Source of the DNA: Haliclystus octoradiatus
Taxonomy: Eukaryota; Cnidaria; Staurozoa; Stauromedusae; Haliclystidae
Length of the DNA stretch: 64,000 nucleotides
Assembly (NCBI GenBank): GCA_916610825.1
Contig: OU744453.1
Span: 2,672,724-2,736,723 of the forward strand
Direction of reading: 5' to 3'
Position numbers and translations under genes: made by a program. Position 1 is the first letter of the stretch. Each line of letters starts with the position of its first letter. Positions 52,233 to 64,000 of this stretch are shown here, in pieces. The notes below the pieces were generated by a model. It had not been told where the DNA came from. It ran no database searches and saw nothing but the letters and a program-made list of their open reading frames with translations.

Positions 52233-52399
52233 CGGTACATGAAGGAGCAAAACTTGGATGTCCAGTATCCCCTCATACACAACACAGATACCTGGCTAGA
52301 GTGAACCCTGATTCTATGCCTACTTTATTGAAAAATCAAATGGCGCCAGGATATTTTTATTGGGCAGATTGTGATAATGCCTATCAAACTATTCATGGG
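52233..52399 (+). CDS. Copy C: exon d, fast-evolving extracellular segment
   Basis: 167 bp, phase 1 in and phase 0 out, donor GGG|GTAAGA. It reads AVHEGAKLGCPVSPHTQHRY and ends ADCDNAYQTIHG. Nine of about 56 residues differ from copy A, with only one silent change, while the intron just downstream differs by about 4 percent. The unchanged centre (VNPDSMPTLLKNQM) suggests a conserved core with variable edges. Domain unknown. Confidence 0.87.
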
Positions 52400-53034
52400 G
52401 TAAGAAACCTCACATTTATTTATTTGTTTCAAGTCTTAATTTGTCCGATTAAAATTGATTTCAGGTAGATGTTTTCATGCCCGTTTTGATAACGGTGTGC
52501 TATTTGGTTTGCTAGATTGGAAACAATGCAATATGTTTAATATTTTTGAATTGATGATAGCTAGAGATTTACACATAGGCGATTCTTTGTGACCCCTTTG
52601 GGGGCGACGGAAGTGCATTTTGCCGTTAATCCGAAAATCTCATTTTATTGTACATATTCTGTTTTTATACTGTTATTATAGTTGGATTTTTATCATTTTA
52701 CATAGTCTTTCAAGTTTATTATTAGTTTCTAGTTAAAGTTGATTTTATTTCATTGTATTTTATTCACTGCGGGGTTTTTGCTTACTTTTTCGGAGATGGT
52801 GTTAATGTACAGCCGTGGTGAAATCCTTACCTTACGCCACTATGATATGCCAGTGTTGTGCCCTTTCGCTCGTGATTTTGCTTCTTATTACCAACGGAAA
52901 AAACGAAAAAACAGAAGAAGACAACCGAGAGGGGGCAAAAAGATAAGAATTTTAAATTACCTAAAGAACATCAGGATTCATCACAGTGAAAAACTACCAA
53001 CAACAAGAATGATATCATTGAAATACATCCACAA

Positions 53035-53910
53035 ATGTCTACAGAAAACTGGACTCAATCATGCATAAATCATGTAAACTTAACAACGGTATCCTGTGTT
53101 AATGCAATAGAAAGAAAGCATCTGACCATGGCTGTTGTTAATGCACGATCATTACGAAACAAAGCTCCACTGATTGTTGATTATGTCATCAATTGTAATT
53201 TAGATATTTGTGTTTTCACTGAGACTTGGCTAACTGAGAGTGATACCTTCTATAGAAGTGAACTTAAAATTGACGGATATACCTTCTTAGATCACAAGAG
53301 AGACAATCAAACTGGTGGTGGTACTTGACGTGTTCTCTGTAGATCAACTTTGTGCCTTAAAGAAATCTCTGGTGGTCAGACAAGATATGTTGAAAATTCA
53401 GGGAACAGTGTGAAATTTAATAATCGTATTTGCCATCTTCATGCTATTTACAGACCTCGATACTCAGAAAAACATCTAGTTGGTATTACTATCTTCTTGG
53501 AAGAATTTTCAGATTACGTGGAGAATGTAACAATATCAACTCATCAATTCATTATATCTGGTGATTTTAATATCCATGTTGAAGTACGCAATGATCAAAA
53601 TGCTATTAAATTTCTGAACATTCTTGAATGCATGGGATTGCAAAATCGTGTATCCATCCCAACCCATGAATCAGGTCATACTTTAAATCTAATTATTTCA
53701 AAAAAGGACGGTGATTTCTTATCTAGTACACCAATTGCTGAATACTATCTATCAGACCATTCGTTTGTTTTATATCATTTGTTTGTCTCTAAACCTGAGC
53801 TCGAAGTTAAAAAAATTAACTATCGAAATTACAAAGCCATAAATATTGATGAATTTAATAATGATTTGAAATTTATAGCCGTTGTGCAATGGGAATCATT
53901 TACATGCTGA
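53035..53910 (+). pseudogene. LINE copy C: endonuclease domain, one frame break
   Basis: VVNARSLRNKAPLIVDYV, VFTETWLTESD, then a break at GGGT (53328), then AIYRPRYSEKH, IISGDFNIHVE, PTHESGHTLNLIISKKDG and YLSDHSFVLYHLF. Better preserved than copy A, where the THESG segment has a stop. Confidence 0.85.
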
Positions 53911-54644
53911 TTTAGCTGAAAGAGTCAACTGTAACCATGAAACTTTATCTTATTTTCTTGACAAACATGCTCCATTAAAATCAAGGACAGTAGTCATACA
54001 ACCTAGACAACCATCGTTTGATGAAAAAGTAGTTAAGCTAAAGAGAATTCGGAGAAAGCATTAAAGAAAATGGCTTAATACCAGGGCATAAGAGGATCAT
54101 ATGGACTTCAATAAAGCAAGGAATGTATTCACAAATCCTCTTAAATCTGTCTGAAAAGTGTAGATATTTATCTCTTATTATAGACAAAGTGGCCGGAGAT
54201 CAAAAGAAATTAATCAAAATTATCTCAGATCTAACAGGTGTTAAAAATTGTCATCCCTTGCCTGATTATAGCAGTCCAACAGCATTGGCTATTGATTTCG
54301 GCAAATCCTTTATACGTAAGATTGATACCATACAAGAGAAGATTGATCTCATCTGTGAGAATGAATCCATTAATCACTCCCAATACTCGATCACAAATCA
54401 ACAAAATGTATTACTATCTAGCTTCAAACCATTGACAGAAGAGGAAGTCAAGAAAATAATATGTAATTACCCAGGTAAAAGCTGCTGGTTTGACCCAGTT
54501 CCAACATGGTTAGTTATCAAATCCTTGGATATACTACTTAAAACCATCACAGCATAGATCAACCTATCTCTAACAAATGGATGTTTTCCTGATAACTGGA
54601 AATGCCCCATCATTGCACCCAATCTGAAGAAACCAGGACTTGAT

Positions 54645-55850
54645 TTGATATTTTACAATTTTCGTCCCATTAGCAATTTATCATTCATCTCGAAGCTAAC
54701 GGAAAGTGCTGCTGTTTTGCAATTATCAATTCACAATGAATCCAACAAGTTGCTTCTACCGTATGCATCTGCTTACAGGAGATTCCACAGTACGGAAACT
54801 GCACTTTTGAAGGTACAAACTGATTTGGTTCAAGCTATGGACAGTCAGAATATAACTTTGTTAGTAATGCTAGATCTGAGTGCTGCATTTGATACAGTCT
54901 CGCAAGAGATATTATCTTTATCTTTAGAATATCCTTTTTTAATGTATGGAAGCGTTCTCACGTGGATTAAATCTTACATCCATAACCGACGACAGAAAGT
55001 ATATGTTGATGAACATTTTTCGGAGTCAATCAAAGTTAAATGTGGTGTGCCTCAAGGTAGCTGTCTCGGCCCACTGCTTTTCATTATGTATATCAGCTCT
55101 TTGTATGATGTGATTAAGAAACACATTCCATCTGTACATGGCTATGCAGACGACCATCAATTATATTTGTCATTCAAACCTGACAATGACTTTACTACAA
55201 CCAGTGTCAAATTGATGGAGGATTGTGTTAGAGACATAAGAGCTTGGATGCTCTCAAAACGACTCATGGTAAACGACAAAAAAACTGAGATTAGGTTGGT
55301 TGGCACTCATAATCAGCTATCAAAGGTATCTTCTATAGATGGAATAAAAATTGACTGTGATGTGATTGCACCTATCAGCCCTGTAAAGAACTTGGGTGTT
55401 CAACAAGATAATAACCTGAAACTACGTAAGCACGTTTCATCGATTTGCTACAAGTCATATTATCAATTGTATAAGATAAAGTGTATCAGGAAATATCTAA
55501 CTTCAAAAACAACAAACATTTTAATCCATGCATTTATAAGATCTAGTCTGGACCACTGTAACTCTCTCCTGCATGGCATACCAAATCATCTAATTCATAA
55601 ATTACAGCACGTACAGAATGCTGCCGCACGACTAATTACAAACTCTCAAAAATTTGAACATATTACTCCGGTGTGGATAGAGCTTCATTGGCCGTCAGTG
55701 AAGTTCAGAATTATGTTCAAAATTGCAGTTCTAACTTCTAAATGCCTAACAGATGAGCCACCTACATATTTGCAAGATTTGATAAGCTACTATAAGCCGA
55801 AAAGACGCGTAGATCCAATGCATCTTTGCTATTGGACATCCCCAAGTTAA
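54645..55850 (+). pseudogene. LINE copy C: reverse transcriptase and C-terminal domain
   Basis: 401 open residues: FRPISNLSFISKLTESAAVL (fingers), LDLSAAFDTVSQEILS, CGVPQGSCLGPLLF, HGYADDHQLYLSF (catalytic YADD intact), LIHAFIRSSLDHCNSLLHG and LQHVQNAAARLIT. The upstream linker is separated by a stop at 54557, so no full ORF2 is made. Confidence 0.88.
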
Positions 55851-56054
55851 CTGCAAAACATTAAGAATTCGCTCATTTAATTTTCCTGTTCCATGTATAA
55901 GGAATGATTCACCGTTAGGTATAAAAAACGTTAAATTAATCTTGAGCAATTTAAAGCATTGCTCAAGACTCATTAATATACGTTAGCATACAGCATGTAG
56001 TTAACTGTTTTTTAAACATTTTAAAGTCCCTGGAATATTGTATTTATATTGTAA

Positions 56055-56461
<407 letters not shown>

Positions 56462-57042
56462 TTGGAATTGTGAGTCAAATACAATCATTCTCCGCATCCA
56501 GAATAACTTCAGACAAACTCATGCAAAAAGGTCCGAAAAAAGGCTAGTTTATCAATCCAAAATTAAAGAAACATTGAAAGACGAAAAAGAAAATTAACAT
56601 CATCAAAAATACCAAGCCAGCCAAACTTTCTATTAGAATGTCCAGACAATCTTCAACTTTGGTGTGATTGTTAAAAAATTGCCAGGATTGCATTCTTTGT
56701 AGTTCACCTCCTCTTGATCTTTGGATAATCTTTCTAGTTTGACTCCGAAATTATAGCATCCTATATTGACAATAGTGGTATCCAGGGATTCACACGAAAA
56801 GCGTTAAACATTTAAGAGCCAAGTGGCAAGGTGATTAATTTTTTGCTCCACTCTCAGTAACTTTTGTCTTAATAGAATGTTATACAGCCCATATTAATAA
56901 GTTCAGTATATGGCGTTTATCAAATAGCATATCTTTACATAAACTAAAGCAATATAAATTGTTAATATTTAAACTGTGTTATGTGTGTTTATAGATCCCT
57001 GTACAATTGTTCATAATATCTTTTAATTTCTTGTATATATAG

Positions 57043-57156
57043 GAACAATGTGGTTGTGGTATGAATGACGCATTTGTCGTTTACTGTTATACTGGAGGAT
57101 GCGCAGCTATGTGTAGTTCAAAGAGTGCAACTTCGTATTCTATTTGTGAATATTAG
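57043..57156 (+). CDS. Copy C: terminal exon, Cys-rich C-terminal module
   Basis: 38 codons including TAG, phase 0, after TATATATAG. It starts EQCGCGMNDAFVVYC and ends ATSYSICEY. Six cysteines. Joined to exon d it completes a secreted protein of roughly 380 residues: signal peptide, PAN, three TSP1 repeats, exon d segment and this tail. Every codon difference from copies A and B is amino-acid changing. Confidence 0.85.
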   Translation, partial: EQCGCGMNDAFVVYCYTGGCAAMCSSKSATSYSICEY

Positions 57157-58968
57157 TTAAATTTGTTTGCATGCACTGTATCATAACGTACATTATACAG
57201 GCATTCATAGACATTCGTTGCTATAGTATTACTTGTGAGCATTAAATAATATATTGACCAAAACTGACATTCAGAATAAATTAACCCACCCAGAGTAACG
57301 AAGTTCAATCTATAATGCAATTCTGCAAACATTGTAAATAACTCATTGGATTTATTGCCGATTTCTGGGTACTGTGGTGACATATTCCATTTTTACCTAC
57401 GTAATTATATAATGGATGATTTATGAATATGGGTACATATTTTGCACTTGGAATAATAATTCAATATTATACATTGCTTAAGTTATATATTATATCACGA
57501 TAGACAACAATTATACTTGATTAGTGCAATGTATAAGAAGCAGTATAATATCTTATCATGTATATATGCCTTTTAATAATTGCCATTTTAAAGTAAATTT
57601 TTGGGGAATTAATTAACAACGTTGATGTTTTTGTGACCCTGGTCAGGTACAATAATTCTTCATTAAGGAAGGAAGTATATGCCTCGTATTTTATTCATGC
57701 GACATGAATCAAACCAATAACCAACATTCGCTTCTCATCTATAAGTACATGAGAGGGACAGAGAGTTTAATTTTCTGAAATAACATAAGATAATTGAGAA
57801 CAATTGAAACGCTGCAGGCTGTAAAACAACTTTAAAAATTACCCCATCGCTATTTAAGATATTTATAGAGTGTCGTGCACTATACAATATTGGAATTCTA
57901 TTTTTATAGAAAAATATCTCTGGAACACAATTGACGATTTAACTCGACTTTGTTGTTTAAGGAGCAGCATATTAGTCAACTTTCGATACGACATCAACTT
58001 GAATTAAGCTTAGCATAAAATTAACCATCAATTTCTGTCATGCCTTCGACAGGCTTCAAATGTCAGGTTTCAGCATTGTGTCAGGCACAGAAACAATACG
58101 AAAGATAAACTTGCTCGTGCTTTAATGGTTAGAGCTCATCTGTCAATATTGCACTTTAAATGCAATCAATCTATTTTTGAAAGTAATGCAAGTTAAATAT
58201 TTTACACTACATTACATGAGTCAAACCAATAACCTACATTAGCTTCTCTTCTCATTAAAGGGGTCGAGTAACAGGTGAAACTACCCTAGAGCATGGGAAA
58301 GTTAAAGGGGGCAAAAGATTTTCCTATTACATTTTGATTCAAATTTACTAAAGGTTATATTGGATATATCTGGGTAGTTCGTTAACATAGAAAATATTTT
58401 CAGTGCTATAGTTGGGAAAATCCCAATATTTCAAAATTTCTGTCGAATTTGTTATACGATTCAATTTTATAGAGGGTCGCCTGTCTATAGTGGTCACTCT
58501 ACGTAGTCCTAAGATAGAAAGAATAGGCTATTTAATGACTGTCTGTATGTCAAGTAGTCTCTCAATAGGAACAATGAAGACAGAATGATATATATTCGTA
58601 TCTCCATTCACAGGAAATCAAAACAGAAATGGTGTCCCTAGCTTGTAAGCATGGCTGACATGAACGTTAGAGACTTTTAGGTTTCGCACTGAAGAAAATA
58701 CGATGTTTTAAAGTTAATCAAATTCAATTTATCGCAAGTTATTTAGGTCCATGATTCGAAGATGGGTCCTCTTTACGTTAGGTTTAAAAAATCATAAAAA
58801 TAGTTCAAATTAAAGCATGCAAGGAATCTCATTTTAAAAGACTAACCGGATATTTAACATGGTTCAAAGTACTAATAATACTCTTACATTCTAAAACAGA
58901 AAATTGATATCAACTTTTGTTTACTTCACCTCAAACTAGTAAGATTTCTTTAATCAAATCAAAAGTAG
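57157..58968. other. 3' flank of copy C
   Basis: Likely 3' UTR and downstream sequence, homologous to copies A and B. No conserved reading frame. It is interrupted at 58969 by an insertion. Confidence 0.7.
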
Positions 58969-60591
58969 TAAAAATAGTAATGTAGACGGTGCCGCCTTAT
59001 CGAAGGCAACCGTACCACTCCTCTATTTCTATATGAGTGACTTTTCTATAACCGTACCACCCTTGTGTTCTAAGTTGGTACACAGCATGCTGATGTTGAC
59101 CATGTTGAATTATGCGTCCATATAACAGGTATAAGCATATGGTACATAGCAGGTGTTCGATCGAATGCCAAACTCAGAGAAATTATTTGTCCACTAATTG
59201 TCCATGAGTCCATTTGATCATGTGGCCTTGATACCCTTCCCTATGAATGAACAGATATATTTCATTACCATATTTGCTAGCATCGTATATTAAATTATAG
59301 TGTTTAAATAATTTAGGTAACCTAATTGTTCAAATTCGTTTATAGCCACTATTGGTCTAGAATATTTATTCAATATCTAAAGTAGTAGCTAAAAAAGTTC
59401 CAATCTTATAAATGGAACAATAAAATAATTCTGCAAATATACTATTCAAAAGTCTGTACTATATCCTACAATTGAACCAGAATTTTTACAGTACATTAAT
59501 GTATTGCTACTAAGGGGTCTTTTTGCAATATTAGATGAACTTGCAGAGGCCTATAGTATGAATTTGAAGGGCATAATTGACAACTGATTTAAAATGTATG
59601 CAGCATTTAGATATATCATGAAAGTAATCACAATCCCTGTTAAAGTTCTATAACTGCTGAAGCTTATATCTTGAAGCTTATATCAAGCTTATATCTTATA
59701 TATATGTAGCCTATACCATGTGATTGTGCATGTTTAAAGATGAATTATTTTGTATAAGTAGGTCTAAAAACACATGTATGTAGCCTAATCAAAATCATTA
59801 AATGGAATGTAAGGTCTATTGACGAGAATGTTTAGACTTTACACTGCATTATAAATCACAATTAGATTTCAATGATTGATGACATTCAAAACACAGTCAC
59901 AAGCTTGCATGATTCCTGTTTAGTCTACAATTAATGATGAGAACTGTATTCATTCGTAGTCTATCATTTTATTTATAAACAAGAATAACTGTCAACTTTG
60001 TCAAGTGCTAAGCTAAATGGTAATTGCCAATAAATTGAGTGGAATTTTATCATATCTTATTCATAAGCATGCCATATATAATATTTACCTCGGGTTCACG
60101 CCCAGTGAGACATTTTTTTCTCGAAAGTGTTGCTTCAGCATCAATAAAATTGTGAAAGGAAAGTGTATCAAACAATTTCGCTTGCTTCACTTCACTGTTC
60201 AGGAAATTGAGCTCAGCTCAGCAAGTTGAAAAACAACTCACTCGTAGACTTCTTCATCCGCATCAATGAAAAAAATGTAGCACAAGCAGCTCATTGTATG
60301 TATGGTATTTCATTTGTTATTTACTAAATATATCCACTAAAGAAAATATATAAACTTCCTTAAAAATCGCCATGTTGAAATTGTTCAACATTCAATCAGA
60401 GACTGGGTTCTAACTGCTGTTGCTAGGCAATTGGGTCCGTCTCAAAAGTTTGGTCTATCTCAATTCGTCGGTGTTTCAGAACCTCACGCAACTACATGAA
60501 TAAGAGATCGGACGGACCAAACTTGAGTTGGACGTAAAGATCTGGACGCACTAAACTCTACCACACGAGCTAATCCTCCTTCGAAATCAAA
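58969..60591 (-). mobile_element. 1.6-kb insertion with SINE-related tail and tRNA-like head
   Basis: Copy B shows the empty site. The insertion is flanked by direct repeats atcaaaagtag at 58958-58968 and 60592-60602. Its left end (58969-59045) matches the tail of the SINE at 5702 (accgtaccactcct and neighbours). On the minus strand its right end starts ggattagctcgtgtggtaga, like a tRNA A box. The 1.5 kb between holds no convincing ORF. It is either a long composite non-autonomous retroelement or a SINE carrying other insertions. Confidence 0.7.
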
Positions 60592-61729
60592 ATCAAAAGT
60601 AGGAACACAAGTTATTCTTGATGTTTGTAATATGATAATGAGCTAGAAATAGTATTCAATGTTTATTATATTCAATAAAAACAACCAATTTTTATTGAAA
60701 TTGAAATTGACATCAAGCAAAAATAAAAACATTAGTAATAATATTACGCTATACTTTTAAGTTTTCTTTTCGTCCAGTATTTCATTGTCAAATAAATCAA
60801 GAATTTTGTTTTCATCTTGAAATGAAGAAATCATTTACGTTGTAATTTATGCTGTAATAAATGTATATAATTATGGAATAACAGTGGCATCATCAGCCAT
60901 CCAAAGTACTTTTCCAGAAGAGATGTCACATACCGATATCGTACAGCTGCTTACAATGGGCAGGTGAGTGTCAATCATACACATGTAACATATTATTTGC
61001 ATTTAGACTTTTCAGAATTCAAACGCGGAAAAAACATAAACATGGTTAACTCCGAAACCGGAATTATGAGTCAAATGCAATCCTACTCCGGATCTAGAAT
61101 AATTTCATACAAACTCATCTACAAATTCTGAAAAAGGGTTAGTTTATCAATCCAAAATTAAAGACCATAGAATGACCAGCAGTCTTTGCATTTTCATGAT
61201 ACACAGCCCGCCTTTGCGTCTCCTTTGCACACACACTCGATTTTGAAAAATATTTCGTAAAAAGAACTTGGAAGCATCTCTGCCAAGTTATTTATCAACG
61301 AGCTGGTTTGGAAAGTTACAAGAGCAATAGAGGTGGACAAGGAAGGGCTTTTGACGCTTGAATAAATGTGTACCACGAAAATCAATTCACTTGCTACTAG
61401 CGTCATCAGGTGAATTCGTTTTTTAATACGGATACTTTGATCATTGACTCCAAATTATGTAACTTGTAAATACGTAGGCTTCATCTAAAATATTTAATTA
61501 GTTACATACCTATGTATGTTTTATATTGCATTGTTTTCTGTAGTATTTATGCACGTAGAATGTAAAATTTAGAATCATATGAATTTAATTAGTGTTGATT
61601 TGAAAGTACGTTTTATCCAAGTTATTTTGATTTGCGTCAAATTTTTCATACAGTGACTCCCATTCCGCTATTTATTTGTGAGCCATATACATTTGTTTGC
61701 TATCTATAGCCACAGACTTTGCGTTTCGA
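60592..61729. other. Continuation of copy C downstream flank, then unique sequence
   Basis: 60600-61000 matches 43030-43440 (copy B) and 29945-30320 (copy A). An open 79-nt block at 60885-60963 lies between an AACAG acceptor and a CAG|GTGAGT donor, but its frame is not decided. 61010-61140 again resembles the sequence after the (TTA)n arrays (cagactttt…aaaccggaatt). No gene supported. Confidence 0.5.
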
Positions 61730-62658
61730 CCATAGACATAATAGATATAGACTGCTGATGGCGTTCGAAAAGGGCTTAAAACGTAGCACCTATGGGGATC
61801 CATAATGGCTGACCCATGCTCCCAAAGTGGAGGGGAAAGCAGTGTTTTGACCCAATATTGTTGTTAGAAAATAAAAGAATAGATGAGCCAGATTATTTCG
61901 AGCTACTTTTAAAGCAATTAAATATGATTGAAATTAACAGTTTTGTTGTGTATCACTCAATTTCGAATCAAATCCGCTAAATTATTTTATCAAATTTTCA
62001 CTGAAATATCCCAATTTTGTAAGTAGGAATATCGCTGCTTTTGTAACAATAAGACATCAAAATTTCAGAGTTTGCTCAGATTTAACATGTATTAATCATC
62101 CAAGCTGTATTTACCGGACAAGGTTCATGTTTACTGCTGGTTACAGCAAAGCACAGGACGCAGAATGAGCGTAGAAAAGTTGATATTGAAACAATAACAA
62201 ACAAATTCCAATAATGCTACAAAAATTTTCAAATTTAATTCACCAAATATCCAAATATTTTACACCCCATAGTGATAATAGTTATAGAGCCTAAGATTGA
62301 GGAAGATAGCCACAAATTAAGCCTCATAACCAGCGGTACCATCGCAAAACAAGCGTAGCGGATAGATACCAATTAATATCAAAATATGCAATTTTTTATT
62401 ATAATCAATGTTTCCGTAGCATTAAAACCATATTAAAAATGTTCAAAAGCAAGAGAAATAGATATATGCAGCGATTTAAATCAATCCAAACACTTTGTGC
62501 TAACTTCAAATACCAAATTGTATTGGAATTTAGACTTTTGCGGTCAGTTTACAACATACAACTGTAACTTTTGGGCGCATGTGTCTACCATTTTGGCTGC
62601 CCATGAGTGCCACGCGTCACGTGACCTCATCAGCGGTCTATATCTATTATGTCTATGG
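61730..62658. mobile_element. Non-autonomous DNA transposon with terminal inverted repeats
   Basis: The left end ccatagacataatagatata and the right end (its reverse complement at 62627-62658) pair almost perfectly for about 33 bp and continue imperfectly for about 100 bp. A direct repeat TTTCGA lies immediately outside both ends (61724-61729 and 62659-62664), fitting a 6-bp target duplication. There is no coding capacity. Superfamily not determined. Confidence 0.75.
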
Positions 62659-62939
62659 TTTCGACAAATAAGAATTAAGATTTATCCAAAATTGAAATTG
62701 ATAAACCAGACTATTTTCTCGAGCTTTCTGCCGTGTCTTTCCGTAGCAACAGCCACGAGGACAATCCTCTGACGAGGGCGCTGATGTCACTTTCCAGAGG
62801 ATTAGCCTCGTTTCTTATAGAATCAAAACAACAAAACAGAGCAAAGGTTGCTGGTCATTCGAAACTCTTTAAAATGTATATCCCGGATAATGGGAGATTG
62901 CTTTTTTAGATAGAGAAACATCTTCTATTTGTACATGAT

Positions 62940-63110
62940 CTTCTTTTGTTTTTACTTTTCGCGATCATTTCTCCTTCCAAAATGCAGTCAAAGTGACGAT
63001 TCTCCTTCGGTCATGGTCTCCTTCGCTAAGGCGTCAGAAATGAGATGTGCGCATGCGTGCATGTCTAATCAGTGTAAAGTGTGTTTTGTCACTACCAGTC
63101 ACGTGCAGAA
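62940..63110 (+). CDS. Possible apple/PAN-like exon remnant
   Basis: In one frame the sequence reads KCSQSDDSPSVMVSFAKASE, then MRCAHACMSNQCKVCFV. The RCAHACMSNQCKVCFV stretch has the CxxxCxxxxCxxF spacing of a PAN/apple domain helix and strand. The base composition is less AT-rich than the surroundings. No reliable splice sites were fixed and similarity to the 45175 exon is only in pattern. Low confidence. Confidence 0.25.
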
Positions 63111-63244
63111 TTTGCACTACAGTAAAAGACGGAAAATCGATGTATTATTGGTATATCTGTCTTCAAATCCACCTATATATTATGGGGAAAAGTCGTAGAC
63201 TATATTATATCGAATACTTTTTAATATTATAGCGAATCCCTTAA

Positions 63245-64000
63245 AAACATTATACTAATTATAACAAAATTTATAATAAATTGCTTCGGAAATCCAAAAC
63301 TTTGTACTGGACTTCTTTTTACCAATGTTACAAATCAGACGCAAAGAAAATGTGGCAAGCCACCAATCAATTATTAAATCGGGAGCAAAAATGCAATCGA
63401 TACCCTTCTTTCTTCAACATTGATAATAGAATAATTGCTGACAAATCAACCATTGCTAATAGTTTTAACTCTTTTTTCGCTACAATAGGACAAAATCTTA
63501 TTAATCAACATCAAGCAAATACCGACTTTTCTCAACATCTGCCGGTGGGAGTAAACTGTAAATTCAGTTTTAAGTTTGTAACAGCTAATTCTGTAGATAA
63601 AATTATTTCAAGAATGCAGAACAAAAGCAGCACTGGCCTTGATCATATCTCCAATAAATGTTTAAAGTCAATCAAAGATCCTTTGATTTTTCCATTAACC
63701 TACCTGATCAATCTGTCAATTAAATCCAGTTACGTACCTCATTTATATAAATGTGCTAAAGTATTACCATTATTTAAAGCAGGAGATAAACACAACTTTT
63801 CAAATTACAGGCCGATTTCAATCCTTCCCACTTTTTCAAAGGTCCTAGAACGTGTTATATACAATCAGCTCTATACATATTTTTCAGATAATTTTTTATC
63901 CAAATTCAATTTGGTTTCCGCAAATTCCACAATCCAGTTCATTTTATTTCGACTTTTCTAAACAATCATTTCAAAACTTCTAATGAAACATATCATGTTG
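63245..64000 (+). mobile_element. LINE fragment running off the window (jockey/CR1-type)
   Basis: A third LINE family. An open frame from about 63281 to 63961 has a linker (WTSFYQCYKSDAKKMW, FNSFFATIGQNL) and RT fingers (SSTGLDHISNKCLKSI, KVLPLFKAGDKHNFSNYRPI, LPTFSKVLERVIYNQL). Near 63905 a frameshift separates it from the continuation FGFRKFHNPVHFISTFLNN. The palm and everything 3' lie outside the window. The absence of an endonuclease within 63245 suggests 5' truncation. Confidence 0.8.

Noticed and set aside
61194..61406. 70-aa minus-strand frame with a hydrophobic start as a secreted peptide
   Set aside because: No good signal-peptide pattern, no homologue in the other copies and no splice signals.

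Overview
The window is animal (metazoan) nuclear DNA, most likely from an AT-rich, repeat-rich invertebrate. It has small exons with GT..AG introns, phase-1 thrombospondin type 1 (TSP1) exons, L2-like LINEs, Penelope-like elements (PLEs), a Ty3/gypsy retrotransposon and tRNA-derived SINEs. It has no operons, Shine-Dalgarno sites or CRISPR. I cannot fix the phylum; a cnidarian or a tunicate would both fit.

The only clear host genes belong to one duplicated family of secreted modular proteins, all on the + strand. Its parts are: signal peptide plus PAN/apple-like domain; several TSP1 repeats, one per exon; a Cys-containing exon ('d'); and a short Cys-rich terminal exon that always starts EQCGCG and ends SICEY plus stop. 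Copy A (1501-25874) has a 25-nt mini-exon, three TSP1 exons, exon d and a terminal exon; its first exon is not in the window. Copy B (about 38045-43440) keeps only the terminal exon. Copy C (45175-57156) has first exon, three TSP1 exons, exon d and terminal exon. One L2-like LINE sits between exon d and the terminal exon in A and C, and its truncated 3' part precedes the terminal exon in B. The LINE therefore landed before the copies arose.

The most notable signal is in the last two exons. B and C terminal exons differ at 10 codons, and every change alters the amino acid; A against C shows the same, with no silent change. Exon d (A against C) has nine amino-acid changes and one silent change. 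TSP1 exon b is identical except for one silent base. This looks like diversifying selection focused on a small Cys-rich C-terminal module, in a tandemly duplicating family of secreted proteins. That pattern is typical of recognition, defence or reproductive proteins, but the role here is unknown.

The rest is mostly mobile DNA. 1-953 is a (TTTA)n array. 3.7-7.4 kb is a decayed L2-like LINE carrying a SINE. 7.5-12.0 kb holds decayed OTU-like and hAT-type reading frames plus inverted PLE fragments. 16.2-19.7 kb is the LINE, followed by about 1 kb of (TTA)n, a tandem PLE array with an uninterrupted 714-aa reverse transcriptase and predicted hammerhead ribozymes, and more (TTA)n. 27.3-29.3 kb is another LINE. 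30.3-34.9 kb is an intact-looking Ty3/gypsy element with 158-bp LTRs. 58.97-60.59 kb is a 1.6-kb insertion with a SINE-like end. 61.73-62.66 kb is a terminal-inverted-repeat element. 63.2 kb to the end is a further LINE running off the window.
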